Positions 34,999 through 43,658 of a stretch of 64,000 bases of DNA are shown in pieces. Position 1 is the stretch's first letter. Each line of letters starts with the position of its first letter. Source of the stretch: CATQHW01 sp965215345 (GTDB lineage Bacteria > Spirochaetota > Spirochaetia > SZUA-6 > Bin103). Position numbers and translations under genes: made by a program. The DNA is taken from positions 868,001 to 932,000 of the forward strand of contig CBDCDL010000002.1 in NCBI GenBank assembly GCA_965215345.1, given 5' to 3'. The notes under the pieces are model-generated. The model saw nothing but the letters and a program-made list of their open reading frames with translations, was not told the origin of the DNA and searched no databases.

Positions 34999-35893
34999 TC
35001 CAGGAATGGCTGATCCAGGAATGGACAGGCGAGCGAACCGGGCGGAGACCGCGACGCTGTCCGCCCACCCGCCGCGCGCGTCCCGCGAGGGACCCGGCGG
35101 GCCGCGCATGGCCGTGCGCTACGCGGCGGCCAACCTGCGCGCGGAGCTGCAGTACCGGTCGTCGTTTCTGATGGAGTCGCTCGGCACGCTGCTCTCGGCC
35201 GCGGTCGAGTTCCTGGGCATCTGGGCGCTGTTCAGCCGCTTCGGGAGCATCGGCGGCTGGACGCTGGCGGAGGTCGCGCTGTTCTACGGACTGGTCCACG
35301 TGGTGTTCGCGGTGGCCGAGGCGATCGGGCGCGGGTTCGACCTGTTCGGCCCGCTCATCAAGGAAGGCGCGTTCGACCGGGTACTGCTGCGGCCGCGCTC
35401 GACGATGCTGCAGGTCCTGGGCAGCAACCTGGCTCCGAAGCGGATCGGCAGGCTGTTGCAGGGAGCGGCCGTGCTCGGCTGGGCGCTCGCCCGGCTCGAC
35501 GGCGGACCCACGGCCGGGGACCTGGCGCTCCTGGCGTGGGCGTTCCTCGGCGGCGTCGCGGTGTTCTTCGCACTGCTCGTGCTGACCGCCGCCCTGGCGT
35601 TCTGGACCACGGAGACGATGGAGCTCTTCGCCATCGTCACGCACGGCGGCGTGGAGACGACCCAGTACCCGATCGCGGTATTCCACCGCGCCCTCCGCTA
35701 CCTGTTCCTGTTCCTGGTGCCGATCGGCACCGTCACCTACTTCCCGTCGGTGCACGTCCTGGGCCGCGCCGATCCGCTGGGCGCGCCGGCGGCAACCGCC
35801 TGGCTCGCGCCGTTGGCCGGGTTCGTCTTCCTGCTCCTGGCCGCCGGCCTGTGGAAGCTCGGCGTGCGCCACTACACCTCGACCGGTTCGTAG
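34991..35893 (+). CDS. ABC-2 family permease, subunit 2 (DUF990)
   Basis: 300 aa, six membrane segments. IKEGAFDRVLLRPRSTMLQVLGS is the signature stretch also found in subunit 1. The first 11 residues are a duplicated MADPG unit from a 15-bp tandem repeat at 34991-35020, and the real start could be ATG 35109 (MAVRYAAANLRAELQYRSSF). Overlaps the previous gene by 8 bp. Confidence 0.85.
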   Translation: MADPGMADPGMDRRANRAETATLSAHPPRASREGPGGPRMAVRYAAANLRAELQYRSSFLMESLGTLLSAAVEFLGIWALFSRFGSIGGWTLAEVALFYGLVHVVFAVAEAIGRGFDLFGPLIKEGAFDRVLLRPRSTMLQVLGSNLAPKRIGRLLQGAAVLGWALARLDGGPTAGDLALLAWAFLGGVAVFFALLVLTAALAFWTTETMELFAIVTHGGVETTQYPIAVFHRALRYLFLFLVPIGTVTYFPSVHVLGRADPLGAPAATAWLAPLAGFVFLLLAAGLWKLGVRHYTSTGS

Positions 35894-35903
35894 TATTGTA
35901 CTA
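35891..35903. promoter_or_regulatory. Small palindrome upstream of FitAB-type operon
   Basis: TAGTATTGTACTA, five-base arms around TTG, lies 14 bp before the antitoxin ATG in an AT-rich stretch. Ribbon-helix-helix antitoxins commonly bind such sites for autoregulation. Binding here is inferred. Confidence 0.35.
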
Positions 35904-35916
35904 TTCCGATACAGAT

Positions 35917-36150
35917 ATGAGTGCAGTACATGTGGCGAACATCCCTCCCGAGACCATCCTTGCCTTGAAACGCCTGGCACGAAGTCATCACCGGTCCTTG
36001 CAAGGAGAGTTGCGGGCCATCCTGGATCGTGCCGCCAGGTTGGCGCCGCCGGAACCCGATACCCGGACCCTCAATCTGGTCACGGTCAAGACCGGGTACA
36101 CGGGTGTCTGGAGCAGGGAGGAGATCTATGCCGGCGACGACGGCCGGTGA
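35917..36150 (+). CDS. FitA/VapB-type ribbon-helix-helix antitoxin
   Basis: 77 aa. VHVANIPPETILALKRLARSHHRSLQGELRAIL is the ribbon-helix-helix DNA-binding domain of FitA-like antitoxins. The C-terminal GYTGVWSREEIYAGDDGR is the toxin-contact tail. It overlaps the toxin gene start by 23 bases. Confidence 0.8.
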   Translation: MSAVHVANIPPETILALKRLARSHHRSLQGELRAILDRAARLAPPEPDTRTLNLVTVKTGYTGVWSREEIYAGDDGR

Positions 36151-36652
36151 GGTCAGGTTCGTCGACACCAACGTGCTTCTTGCCGCTACCGACGAGTCAC
36201 GTCGGGGCCATGGGGACGCGCGCCGGCTGTTCACCGAGTCCACCCGGCTCGGACTGCACCTGGGGGCGAGCGGGCAGATCCTGCGGGAGTACCTGGTGGT
36301 GGCGACACGACCGGTAGAGGCGAACGGCCTGGGCCTGAACGCCCTGGATGCGACGGCCAACGTGAGCGAGTTCCTGCAGTACGTCCACGTGTACGACGAA
36401 ACCGAAGCCGTTGCCGGCCGCCTGCGCCACATGGCCTCGCTCCACTCCCTGCGCGGCAAGCGCATTCATGACGCCAACATCGTCGCCACCATGGAGACTC
36501 ATGGCATTCGCGCCCTGATCACGGAGAACGGCGAGGACTTCAGGGCGTTCGGGGAGATCGAGGTCGTGGAGTTGGCCGCCGCCGCGCCTCCGTCGTGTTG
36601 CCTCACCCAAAAATCTAACCGTAGAGGCAGCATGCCTCACGTAAGAATCTAA
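36128..36652 (+). CDS. PIN-domain toxin, C-terminus supplied by an insertion element
   Basis: 174 aa from ATG 36128, with a GGAGGAG site. EVRFVDTNVLLAATDES carries the first PIN acidic residue, QILREYLVV the second and KRIHDANIVATM the third. ALITENGEDFRAFGEIEVVEL is the normal end of such toxins. The remaining residues after about 36607 are read from the terminal repeat of the downstream element, so the native stop has been lost. Confidence 0.75.
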   Translation: MPATTAGEVRFVDTNVLLAATDESRRGHGDARRLFTESTRLGLHLGASGQILREYLVVATRPVEANGLGLNALDATANVSEFLQYVHVYDETEAVAGRLRHMASLHSLRGKRIHDANIVATMETHGIRALITENGEDFRAFGEIEVVELAAAAPPSCCLTQKSNRRGSMPHVRI

Positions 36653-36912
36653 CCCAACGAAGGGCGGTTTTCTCCCCCCTCAAGAGAGAGGCATACCCAG
36701 CAGTTCAGAAGGAATGCAGCAGAGGCGGCGGTAAAGGGGGTGGGGGTGCGGGGGAGGGGGCGCAACTGCCTGTGGATATGTGGATAAGTGCCGCCGGCAG
36801 CCGGGAGGCGGCCGCGCCGGTGGCACGCGGGCGGGAAGATCGCTCTATCCGCATGGATCACCGGGGTGCCGTGCAGCCCGCAGGGACCCGACCTGAACGG
36901 GCTGCGGGCCGC
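36653..36912. other. Non-coding part of the element between its left end and the passenger gene
   Basis: It contains a G-rich tract near 36737-36762 and a TGTGGATAA site at 36779-36787 next to TGTGGATAT. No convincing gene. Confidence 0.4.
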
Positions 36913-37200
36913 TCAGTCGCGCCCGAACCCTCGCGGCGGCTCGACGCTTTCCAGTTCGGCAAGATCCAGCCCGCATATCGTCTCCAGCTTCTGGGCAACC
37001 ACCGACTCCTGAAGGCTGTCGGGCAGATGGTCGAGCCACGCTTGATATTCACTCTGGAGGTCGAGCAGGGTCCGTACCGCATCCTGCCAGCGTTGCGGTC
37101 GGGACCTGCGGTCGTGCCGCCTGCGATACTGCACCCGGGGTTGCTCGGCGTTGCGGCGCTGTCGATAGCGCCGTTGTCGTTCCGCGTTACTCAAAGCCAT
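36913..37200 (-). CDS. Small basic passenger protein of the insertion element
   Basis: 95 aa, beginning MALSNAERQRRYRQRR, an Arg-rich helix common at the N-terminus of small mobile-element and phage-associated proteins. The rest is amphipathic helix (WQDAVRTLLDLQSEYQAWLDHLP). Same strand as the transposase and downstream of it. It may bind nucleic acid; function unknown. Confidence 0.5.
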   Translation of the reverse strand: MALSNAERQRRYRQRRNAEQPRVQYRRRHDRRSRPQRWQDAVRTLLDLQSEYQAWLDHLPDSLQESVVAQKLETICGLDLAELESVEPPRGFGRD

Positions 37201-37519
37201 CGAGCCATCCTACCTGATCCGATTGAACACCGTTACGTAACGGGACCCGGATCATCCGTGCGGCTCTGCCGGTTCGCGCCAACCAGGGTCACCACCGTGC
37301 CTCGCGCCGGGGCTGCGGTCGGCTCCCACGAGCGGCCGACGATCGTTTCCGGGCGGTAGCCCCAGAGGGGACGCTTGGCCGGTTCGGTCTGGCAGCGGCG
37401 CGGGGCGCGCGTGCAGCCCCGACAGCGAGCGCGTACGGCTCAGCGTCACGGTCCGATCACGACCGGCCGAGGGGCGAGGCGCCCCCCAGAGACCGGTCCG
37501 ACCCGCCGGCGGCAAACGC
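37201..37519. other. 319-bp stretch in the element without a recognised gene
   Basis: GC-rich with no start codon followed by a recognisable product on either strand. It separates the passenger gene from the transposase stop. Confidence 0.4.
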
Positions 37520-38751
37520 TCATCGGTTGCTCGGTCGCACCGAGGGCGGTGTCTTGTCGGCATGCACCCGCAGCAGGTGCTCGGTCAAGCGGGTCAACTC
37601 GCGCTTGAGGGCCACCGGGTTCAGTGTCGCGTACTGCTGCTTGAGCCGCGCCTTCACCTCTGCGTCCACCGCCGGGGATTGCAGCATGCGCTGATACGGC
37701 GTCTGGGGCTCGTCATAGATGCGGCGCACCTTGCTGCCGTAGCGGGTCTTCTTGATCAGCTTCACCGAGGGGTAGAAGAAGTTGACCAGGAGGCCGAGGG
37801 TGCCGTAGATGGCGTGGAGAGCGGCCAGCTCCTCGTCGGTGTCGTAGCGGTGGTAGCCGACCGCGCGGCGCACCACGTGGCCGTTCTTCTGCTCGACGTA
37901 GCAGGTGTCGTTCTTGCGGTACGGGCGCCCGCGGGTGAAGGTGATCTGATGCTCGCGGCAGTAGCCGACCAAATGATGGTTGATGAACTCGCTGCCGTTG
38001 TCGGTGTCGATGCCCTTGATCGGGATCGGCAGCGTCCGGCGTGCGGCCTGTAGGGCCGCGTGGGTCCAGCGCTGCGCCTTGTTCTGCAGCCCGTGCAGTT
38101 GGACCCAGCCGGTGTCGACGTCGGCGATGGTCAGCGTCTGGCAGAAGTCGCCCGAGGCATCGCCGCCGTCGTGGGCCACCAAGTCGATCTCGAAGAACCC
38201 CGGCTCCTGCTCGTCCCAGTCGGCGAAGGTGCGGATCGGGATCTGGTGCTCAGGAGGCTGCCCGGCTTGGTGTGGGTGCGGCCCTTGATCTGCAGCCGCG
38301 CGCGCTCGGGCTGCAACAGCCGGTCGATGGTGGCGGCGCTGATGCTCAGCAGCTTGGCGCGCACCTCTGCGGTGAGCGGGATCTCGCCGAACGAGTCGAG
38401 CACCGGCAGCATGGTGCGCAGCACGACCACCAGGCGCTTGCCGCACATGAAGTCGAACACGTACCAGATCTGCGTGAGGGCCTTCAGCACCTCCTGGTCG
38501 TAGCGGCGCGGTCGCGCGCGGCGCTTGCCGCGCCGGGGGCGTCCGACGACGAGCTTGACCAGCTGACCGTCGATGCGCACCAAGCGGGTACGCCCCCATG
38601 CGTTCAGCAGATGGATCGCGTACTTGCGGGTGTAGCCGGTGGACTCGACGAACTCGCCGAGCATGACCGCCTTCTCCTTCCTGCCGGCGCGGCGGTACCG
38701 CCGCGCCACTTCATCCGTGAGTGCCCTGCGTTCACCCATCCTCAGCCCCAT
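37520..38751 (-). pseudogene. Integrase-core (rve, DDE) transposase with one frameshift
   Basis: The first frame (38751 to about 38252) begins MGLRMGERRALTDEVARRY and includes a helix-turn-helix region (GEFVESTGYTRKYAIHLLN) and GRPRRYDQEVLKAL. Near 38250-38254 one base is missing in the GSLL-HQIPIRTF stretch and the product continues in another frame. The catalytic acids are in FFEIDLVAHDGG, GIDTDNGSEFIN and CYVEQKNGHVV. A restored protein would be about 410 aa. Family name not certain (related to rve-type integrases; not the ISAzo13 group). Confidence 0.75.
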
Positions 38752-38880
38752 TTCCTCGGAACCTCCTCTGCGGTCTGCGAGGGGCTCCGGACCGGACCCG
38801 CAGGTCCAGCCCTTCGGTTAGATTTTTAGGTGAGGCATGCTTTCCGCAGGGTTAGATTTTTGATGAGTCAATGCGTCCGT

Positions 38881-38909
38881 TTGACCGCCTGACGGTCCAC
38901 GGGTAGACT
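38881..38909 (+). promoter_or_regulatory. Promoter of the decarboxylase operon
   Basis: TTGACC (38881-38886), a 17-base spacer, and TAGACT (38904-38909) lie 44 bp before the carboxyltransferase ATG. The -35 hexamer starts 19 bp outside the insertion element, so native upstream control sequence is displaced but the core promoter is intact. Confidence 0.5.
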
Positions 38910-38952
38910 CTCCCTCGCTTCGGGTCCCCTCCGGGCCCGTCCTCTCGCCTGC

Positions 38953-40500
38953 ATGCAAGAACGCTTGTTGGAGACGTATCGGACCAAGCGCCAGGAGGCC
39001 GAGGCCGGCGGTGGCGAAAAGCGCATCGCCGCGCAACACGCCAAGGGCAAGCTGACGGCGCGCGAGCGGATCGCTGCGCTGGTGGATCCCGATTCCTTCA
39101 TCGAGCAACAGCCGTTCGCGATGGTCCGCTCCACCGACTTCGGCATGGACCGGCAGCGCGTTCCCGGCGACGGCGTGGTGACCGGCAGCGCCAAGATCGA
39201 AGGGCGCCAGGTGTTCGTGGCCGCGCAGGACTTCACGGTGGTGGGCGGCACGCTGGGGGAGATGCACGCCACGCGCATCGCGCACGCGCAGCGGCTCGCC
39301 CTGGAGTCCGGGGCGCCGTTCATCCAGATCAACGACTCCGGCGGCGCGCGCATCCAGGAGGGGGTCCTGTCGCTGGACGGCTACGCCAAGATCTTCCGCG
39401 CCAACACCCTGTCCTCGGGCGTAATCCCGCAGTTCTCGGTCATCCTGGGGCCGTGCGCGGGCGGGGCGGTCTACTCGCCGGCGATCACGGACTTCATTTT
39501 CATGGTCGACACGATCAGCAACATGTACATCACCGGCCCGGAGGTCATCCGGGCGGTGACGGGCGAGGAGATCTCGCACGGCGACCTGGGCGGCGCCGTC
39601 CCGCACTCTGCCACCAGCGGCGTGGCGCACTTCCGCTTCGCGGACGAGGCGCAGTGCCTGGCCGGCCTGCGGCGCCTGCTGGGCTACCTGCCGCTCAACA
39701 ACCAGGAGTCGCCGCCGCTGCTGCCGGTCACCGATCCGATCGACCGCGCCACCGCGGGCGTCGCCGAGCTGATTCCCGACGACGCGCGCCGGCCGTTCGA
39801 CGTGCGCGCGATGATCGCGGAGGCGGTGGATTCGGGCTCGTTCATCGAGGTGCAGCCGGAGTTCGCCCGGAACGTCGTGGTCGGCTTCGCGAAACTTGCC
39901 GGCCGCACCGTCGGCCTGTTCGCCAACCAGCCGAGCGTCTACGCCGCCTCCCTGGACATCGACTCCTCGGACAAGGCGGCGCGCTTCCTGCGCTTCTGCG
40001 ACGCGTTCAACGTGCCGATCGTGTCGCTCGTCGACGTCCCCGGCTTCCTGCCGGGTATCACGCAGGAGCACGGCGGCATCATCCGCCATGGCGCCAAGAT
40101 CCTGTACGCGATCGCCGAGGCGACCGTCCCCAAGGTGGCGCTGATCATCCGCAAGGCGTACGGCGGCGCCTTCATCGCCATGGCCTCCAAGTCGCTCGGC
40201 TACGACCGCGTGCTGGCGTTCCCGAGCGCGGAGATCGCGGTCATGGGGGCCGAGGGCGCGGCCAACATCATCTTCCGCCGCGACATCGCCGCCGCCGAGG
40301 ATCGCGCCGCCAAGCGGCAGGAAAAGGTGGAGGAGTTCCGCGAGACCGTGATGAACCCGTTCATCGCCGCCGGCCACGGCTTCATCGACGACGTCATCGA
40401 GCCGGCCGCCATGCGCATCGAGCTGATCCGCTCCCTCGAGATGCTGGCCCGCAAGCGCGAGGACCGGCCGGCCAAGAAGCACGGCAACATCCCCCTGTAG
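38953..40500 (+). CDS. Carboxyltransferase subunit (MmdA/PccB family)
   Basis: 515 aa crotonase-fold carboxyltransferase. GGARIQEGVLSLDGYAKIF, GPCAGGAVYSPAITDF and a second half with VDVPGFLPGITQEHGGIIRHGAKILYA and KAYGGAFIAMASKSLG form the two acyl-CoA/biotin pockets. Given OadG-, BCCP- and OadB-like genes downstream, it most likely moves CO2 from methylmalonyl-CoA (or another carboxyacyl-CoA) to biotin in a sodium-pumping decarboxylase. No biotin carboxylase is next to it. Confidence 0.9.
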   Translation: MQERLLETYRTKRQEAEAGGGEKRIAAQHAKGKLTARERIAALVDPDSFIEQQPFAMVRSTDFGMDRQRVPGDGVVTGSAKIEGRQVFVAAQDFTVVGGTLGEMHATRIAHAQRLALESGAPFIQINDSGGARIQEGVLSLDGYAKIFRANTLSSGVIPQFSVILGPCAGGAVYSPAITDFIFMVDTISNMYITGPEVIRAVTGEEISHGDLGGAVPHSATSGVAHFRFADEAQCLAGLRRLLGYLPLNNQESPPLLPVTDPIDRATAGVAELIPDDARRPFDVRAMIAEAVDSGSFIEVQPEFARNVVVGFAKLAGRTVGLFANQPSVYAASLDIDSSDKAARFLRFCDAFNVPIVSLVDVPGFLPGITQEHGGIIRHGAKILYAIAEATVPKVALIIRKAYGGAFIAMASKSLGYDRVLAFPSAEIAVMGAEGAANIIFRRDIAAAEDRAAKRQEKVEEFRETVMNPFIAAGHGFIDDVIEPAAMRIELIRSLEMLARKREDRPAKKHGNIPL

Positions 40501-40508
40501 CAGCAACA

Positions 40509-40892
40509 ATGAGTGCAGAAGCGCCATCGACGCTGGTCGTCGCCGTGCTCGGCATGGGCGTGGTGTTCGTCTTTCTGGTGTTCCTGAGCGCGATGATGGC
40601 GGTGCTCACCGCCGCTTCCGGCAGACGCGAGACAGCGCAGGACGCCCCGCAGGACCCGGCCACGGAACCGGAACCGGAACCGGCCGGAGCGGGCAGCCCC
40701 GGCTGGATCGCCGCGGCCACCGCCGCGTACCTGGCCGCCGAGCAGACTGCGTCCAGGTTGCCGGCGGCAGGAATGCCGGCGGCAGGAATGCCGAGCGCCG
40801 CCGCGTGGCGTCCCTGCGACACCGCGGAGGCCGCGCGCTGGCGCCTGCGGATGCCGACACCGGCCACCGTCGCGCGGCAGGCGACATCGTGA
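40509..40892 (+). CDS. OadG-type small membrane subunit of sodium pump decarboxylase
   Basis: 127 aa. A single N-terminal membrane helix (LVVAVLGMGVVFVFLVFLSAMMAVL) is followed by a charged Pro-rich linker. GMGVVFVFL is the family hallmark. The tail includes a short tandem repeat MPAAGMPAAGMP. Its TGA overlaps the GTG of the biotin carrier. Gamma subunits tether the catalytic part to the membrane beta subunit. Confidence 0.85.
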   Translation: MSAEAPSTLVVAVLGMGVVFVFLVFLSAMMAVLTAASGRRETAQDAPQDPATEPEPEPAGAGSPGWIAAATAAYLAAEQTASRLPAAGMPAAGMPSAAAWRPCDTAEAARWRLRMPTPATVARQATS

Positions 40893-41317
40893 CGATCCGC
40901 TTCCGCTACGAGGGGGTGCTCTACAAGGTCGAGGTCGTCCGCGACGGAGACGTCCTCACCATCACCTGCGCAGGCACCGCCTATCGCGTCGAGCTGGAGC
41001 CCGAATCGGCCCCGGCGGCCGCCATTCCCGCGCCGGCGCCCACGCCCGCGGCTCCATCGCCGACGCCCTCTCCGACACCCGCACCAGCGCCGGCCGCGGC
41101 GGGACCCGGCGTGCTGCCGGCGCCGATGACCGGCACCGTCAAGGAGGTCAAGGTCGCGGCCGGAGAGCAGGTGAGCGCCGGCCAGCTCGTCGTCGTCATG
41201 GAAGCGATGAAGATGGACATCGACGTCACCGCCACGGCCGCGGGCACCGTCGCGGAGGTGCACGTGAGTCCCGGCGACAACCGCGCGGCAGGCCAGCCCC
41301 TGCTCACCATCCAGTAG
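40889..41317 (+). CDS. Biotin carboxyl carrier subunit of the decarboxylase
   Basis: 142 aa from GTG 40889. A small N-terminal strand region, an Ala/Pro-rich flexible linker, then a biotinyl domain with VVVMEAMKMDIDV, where Lys108 is the biotinylation site. Carries CO2 from the carboxyltransferase to the membrane beta subunit. Confidence 0.92.
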   Translation: MTIRFRYEGVLYKVEVVRDGDVLTITCAGTAYRVELEPESAPAAAIPAPAPTPAAPSPTPSPTPAPAPAAAGPGVLPAPMTGTVKEVKVAAGEQVSAGQLVVVMEAMKMDIDVTATAAGTVAEVHVSPGDNRAAGQPLLTIQ

Positions 41318-41323
41318 CGGCCG

Positions 41324-42448
41324 ATGGGGCTGTTCGAACAGTTCCTGCAGGCGACCGGCCTGCCCGAGCTGACGCTGGCGCGCGTGGCCATGCTGGCGGT
41401 GGCCGGTACCCTACTCTATCTGGGCATCGTCCGCCAGTACGAGCCGCTGCTGCTGGTGCCGATCGGCTTCGGCGCGCTGCTGGTCAACCTGCCGGGGGTG
41501 GACCTGGTCGATCCCGGCGGCCTGCTGGAACAGATCTACGTGTTCGGGATCAAGTCCAGCGTGTTCCCGCCGCTGATCTTCCTGGGCATCGGCGCCATGA
41601 CCGACTTCACGCCGCTGTTGGCCCGCCCGCAGACCTTCATCCTGGGCGCGGCCGCGCAGTTCGGGATCTTCGCCACGCTGCTGGGCGCGGGCGCGCTCGG
41701 CTTCAGCCCGACGGAGGCCGCGTCGATCGCGATCATCGGCGGCGCCGACGGCCCCACCGCCATCTACCTGACCGGCAAGCTGGCCGACCACCTGCTGGGG
41801 GCCGTCGCCGTGGCCGCCTACTCCTATATGGCGCTGGTGCCCATCATCCAGCCGCCGATCATCCGGCTGCTGACGACCCGGCGCGAGCGGCTGGTGCGCA
41901 TGGCCGACCTGCGGCCGGTCTCCACCCGGGTGAAGATCCTCTTCCCGATCATCACCACCGTGACCGCGGCGCTGGTGGTGCCGGCCGCCGCCCCGCTGAT
42001 CGGCATGCTGATGCTGGGCAACCTCCTCAAGGAAGCCACCGCGCTGGTCCCCAAGCTGGAGCGCCTGTCGCAGTGCGCCCAGAACGAGATGATCAACATC
42101 GTCACCATCCTGCTGGGCCTGTCGGTCGGATCGCGCATGAGCGCCGGCGCGTTCCTGAACCCCAAGACGCTGCAGATCATCGCCCTTGGCCTGGTCGCCT
42201 TCGCCATCGGCACCGCCGCCGGCGTGCTGATGGGCAAGCTGATGTGCCTGCTCACCGGCCGCCGCGTGAACCCCATGATCGGCGCGGCCGGCGTCTCCGC
42301 GGTGCCGATGGCGGCGCGCGTGGTGCAGAAGGTCGGACAGGACGAGGATCCCGGCAACTTCCTGCTGATGAACGCGATGGGCCCAAACGTGGCCGGCGTG
42401 ATCGGCTCGGCGGTCGCCGCCGGCGTGTTGATCGCCATCTTCGGATGA
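41324..42448 (+). CDS. Sodium-translocating decarboxylase beta subunit (OadB/MmdB/GcdB)
   Basis: 374 aa with about ten membrane segments. IIGGADGPTAIYLTGKLA contains the conserved Asp used for decarboxylation and Na+ transport. GLSVGSRMSAGAFL and the terminal NFLLMNAMGPNVAGVIGSA are family motifs. It couples release of CO2 from carboxybiotin to sodium export. Confidence 0.93.
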   Translation: MGLFEQFLQATGLPELTLARVAMLAVAGTLLYLGIVRQYEPLLLVPIGFGALLVNLPGVDLVDPGGLLEQIYVFGIKSSVFPPLIFLGIGAMTDFTPLLARPQTFILGAAAQFGIFATLLGAGALGFSPTEAASIAIIGGADGPTAIYLTGKLADHLLGAVAVAAYSYMALVPIIQPPIIRLLTTRRERLVRMADLRPVSTRVKILFPIITTVTAALVVPAAAPLIGMLMLGNLLKEATALVPKLERLSQCAQNEMINIVTILLGLSVGSRMSAGAFLNPKTLQIIALGLVAFAIGTAAGVLMGKLMCLLTGRRVNPMIGAAGVSAVPMAARVVQKVGQDEDPGNFLLMNAMGPNVAGVIGSAVAAGVLIAIFG

Positions 42449-43173
42449 GCCGTTTCATCGAGCTCCTGGACCGCGTCCGCGAGCACACGCCGCGGCCGGC
42501 CGGGTTTGCTACCACCGGCAGGAGCGTCGGCGAGTTCGCGCTGATCGCGCAGGCGGCGCCGGCCGCGCTGGCCGACGATCCGCGGCTGGCCGCCATCGAC
42601 GCGGACGCCTTTCTGCTGCGGCTCGCCAGCGTCGACGATCCGGCCCTGCCCGACGCCGTCGAGGCGCTCTCCGGCCGCATCTGGGGCATACGCCTGCCGC
42701 TGTTCACCCTGGAACAGACCAGGACCCTGGTCGGCATCGGCTGCGACTACGTCATCTTCGACGCCCCCGGCACCGAGGCGGCTTTGCTGACGCTGCCCGA
42801 CCTCGGCATCGTCATCACCGTCCATCACCGGTCAGACGAAGGGATGATCCGTTCCCTCGGCGAGCTGGCGATCAACGGCCTGCTGTTCCGGCCGGCGATC
42901 CGCGAGTCGCCGCTCTCCTTCCACACGCTGGCGAACATCCAGCGCGTCTGCGGCGTGATCGACCGACCACTGCTGCTGGAGCTGCCGGAGGGCGCGTGCG
43001 GCACCGACCTGGAGGTGCTGCGCAGCGTCGAGACCACCGGCCTGATCGTCGAGGTGCCGCCCGCCGACCGGCCGGCCGCTGTCAGGCGCTGCATGGGCGA
43101 GCTGCCGCCGCGTTCCGAGAGCCGCATGGTGCGGCGCGCCATGCAGTTCAGCGTCGGGGAAGACGGACTGTAG
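42445..43173 (+). CDS. Unknown protein, predicted alpha/beta barrel, coupled to the decarboxylase
   Basis: 242 aa. Its ATG overlaps the stop of the beta subunit gene (ATGA). Repeated strand-helix units (AAIDADAFLLRL, IWGIRLPLFTLEQT, CDYVIFDA, LGIVITVHH, INGLLFRP, RPLLLELPEGA, TGLIVEVPP) suggest a TIM-barrel-like fold without the metal or Lys motifs of known aldolases. No membrane segment. Its place at the end of this operon suggests a role linked to the decarboxylase or its substrate. Confidence 0.7.
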   Translation: MSRFIELLDRVREHTPRPAGFATTGRSVGEFALIAQAAPAALADDPRLAAIDADAFLLRLASVDDPALPDAVEALSGRIWGIRLPLFTLEQTRTLVGIGCDYVIFDAPGTEAALLTLPDLGIVITVHHRSDEGMIRSLGELAINGLLFRPAIRESPLSFHTLANIQRVCGVIDRPLLLELPEGACGTDLEVLRSVETTGLIVEVPPADRPAAVRRCMGELPPRSESRMVRRAMQFSVGEDGL

Positions 43174-43241
43174 CCGGCCGGCTGAGCACCCCCAACTCGG
43201 CATCATCTTCTCCGCGTTCGGACGTGCCGATAGCCTGTTCG

Positions 43242-43658
43242 TTACGTCGCCTCGGCCTGCCAAGGCCAGGCGATGCAGGAATCCACCTGGAACAGGGCGT
43301 AGTCAGCGCAGCCGGCGACCACCAGCGTGTGGATGGCGGCGGCGCCGGCCAGTGCCCCGGCCGCGGCGCGCAGCGTGGCGCCGGTGCGCGCCACATCGTC
43401 CACGAGCAGGACGCGCTGCCCGGCCACGTCGAAGGCGGGTGGGGTGACTAGGGGCTCCGCCTGCTCCGGCTGGTGAGCATCGTCGCGAAAGCGGACCGGA
43501 AGGACGCGCAGGTCGCATCCCAGCCGCTGCGCGGCCAGCGCGGCGGGCACCACGCCGCCGCGGCCGATGCCGACCACCACGTCGACCGGCGGCAGCTCCA
43601 GCGCCGCCAAGCGCCGGATCAACTCCGGGAAGCCGATCGCGGTGATGGCGGCGGTCAT
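43242..43658 (-). CDS. Phosphoribosyltransferase-family protein
   Basis: 138 aa. VVVGIGRGGVVPAALAAQRLG and VLLVDDVARTGATLRAA (PRPP-binding loop) define the PRTase fold. Short version similar to xanthine/guanine-type or regulatory PRTases. ATG 43658 overlaps the stop of the PIN toxin gene (ATGA). Confidence 0.82.
   Translation of the reverse strand: MTAAITAIGFPELIRRLAALELPPVDVVVGIGRGGVVPAALAAQRLGCDLRVLPVRFRDDAHQPEQAEPLVTPPAFDVAGQRVLLVDDVARTGATLRAAAGALAGAAAIHTLVVAGCADYALFQVDSCIAWPWQAEAT

Larger units (their letters stand above)
36608..38862 (-). mobile_element. 2255-bp insertion element with 47-bp two-part inverted ends
   Basis: The left end is 36608-36654 and the right end 38816-38862. Each has an outer 13-base block CAAAAATCTAACC (perfect between ends), a nine-base spacer, and a 25-base inner block (23 of 25 matching) that ends in AATCTAACC again. 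The element holds a frameshifted integrase-core transposase and a small passenger gene, both on the minus strand. No target duplication is obvious. Confidence 0.78.

Noticed and set aside
36771..36787. DnaA-box-like TGTGGATAA next to TGTGGATAT, possible origin
   Set aside because: Only two overlapping sites, inside an insertion element, with no dnaA, dnaN or AT-rich unwinding region nearby.
36649..36861. Minus-strand frame of about 70 codons at the left end of the element
   Set aside because: Starts in non-coding sequence, overlaps G-rich tracts, and the product is Pro/Arg-rich with no motif.
37252..37563. Minus-strand frame of about 100 codons after the transposase
   Set aside because: Pro/Arg/Gly-rich composition typical of a non-coding frame in high-GC DNA, and it overlaps the transposase end.
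38816..38862. Outward promoter in the insertion element end driving the decarboxylase operon
   Set aside because: A complete -35/-10 pair lies outside the element at 38881-38909. No good hexamer pair is seen in the end itself.
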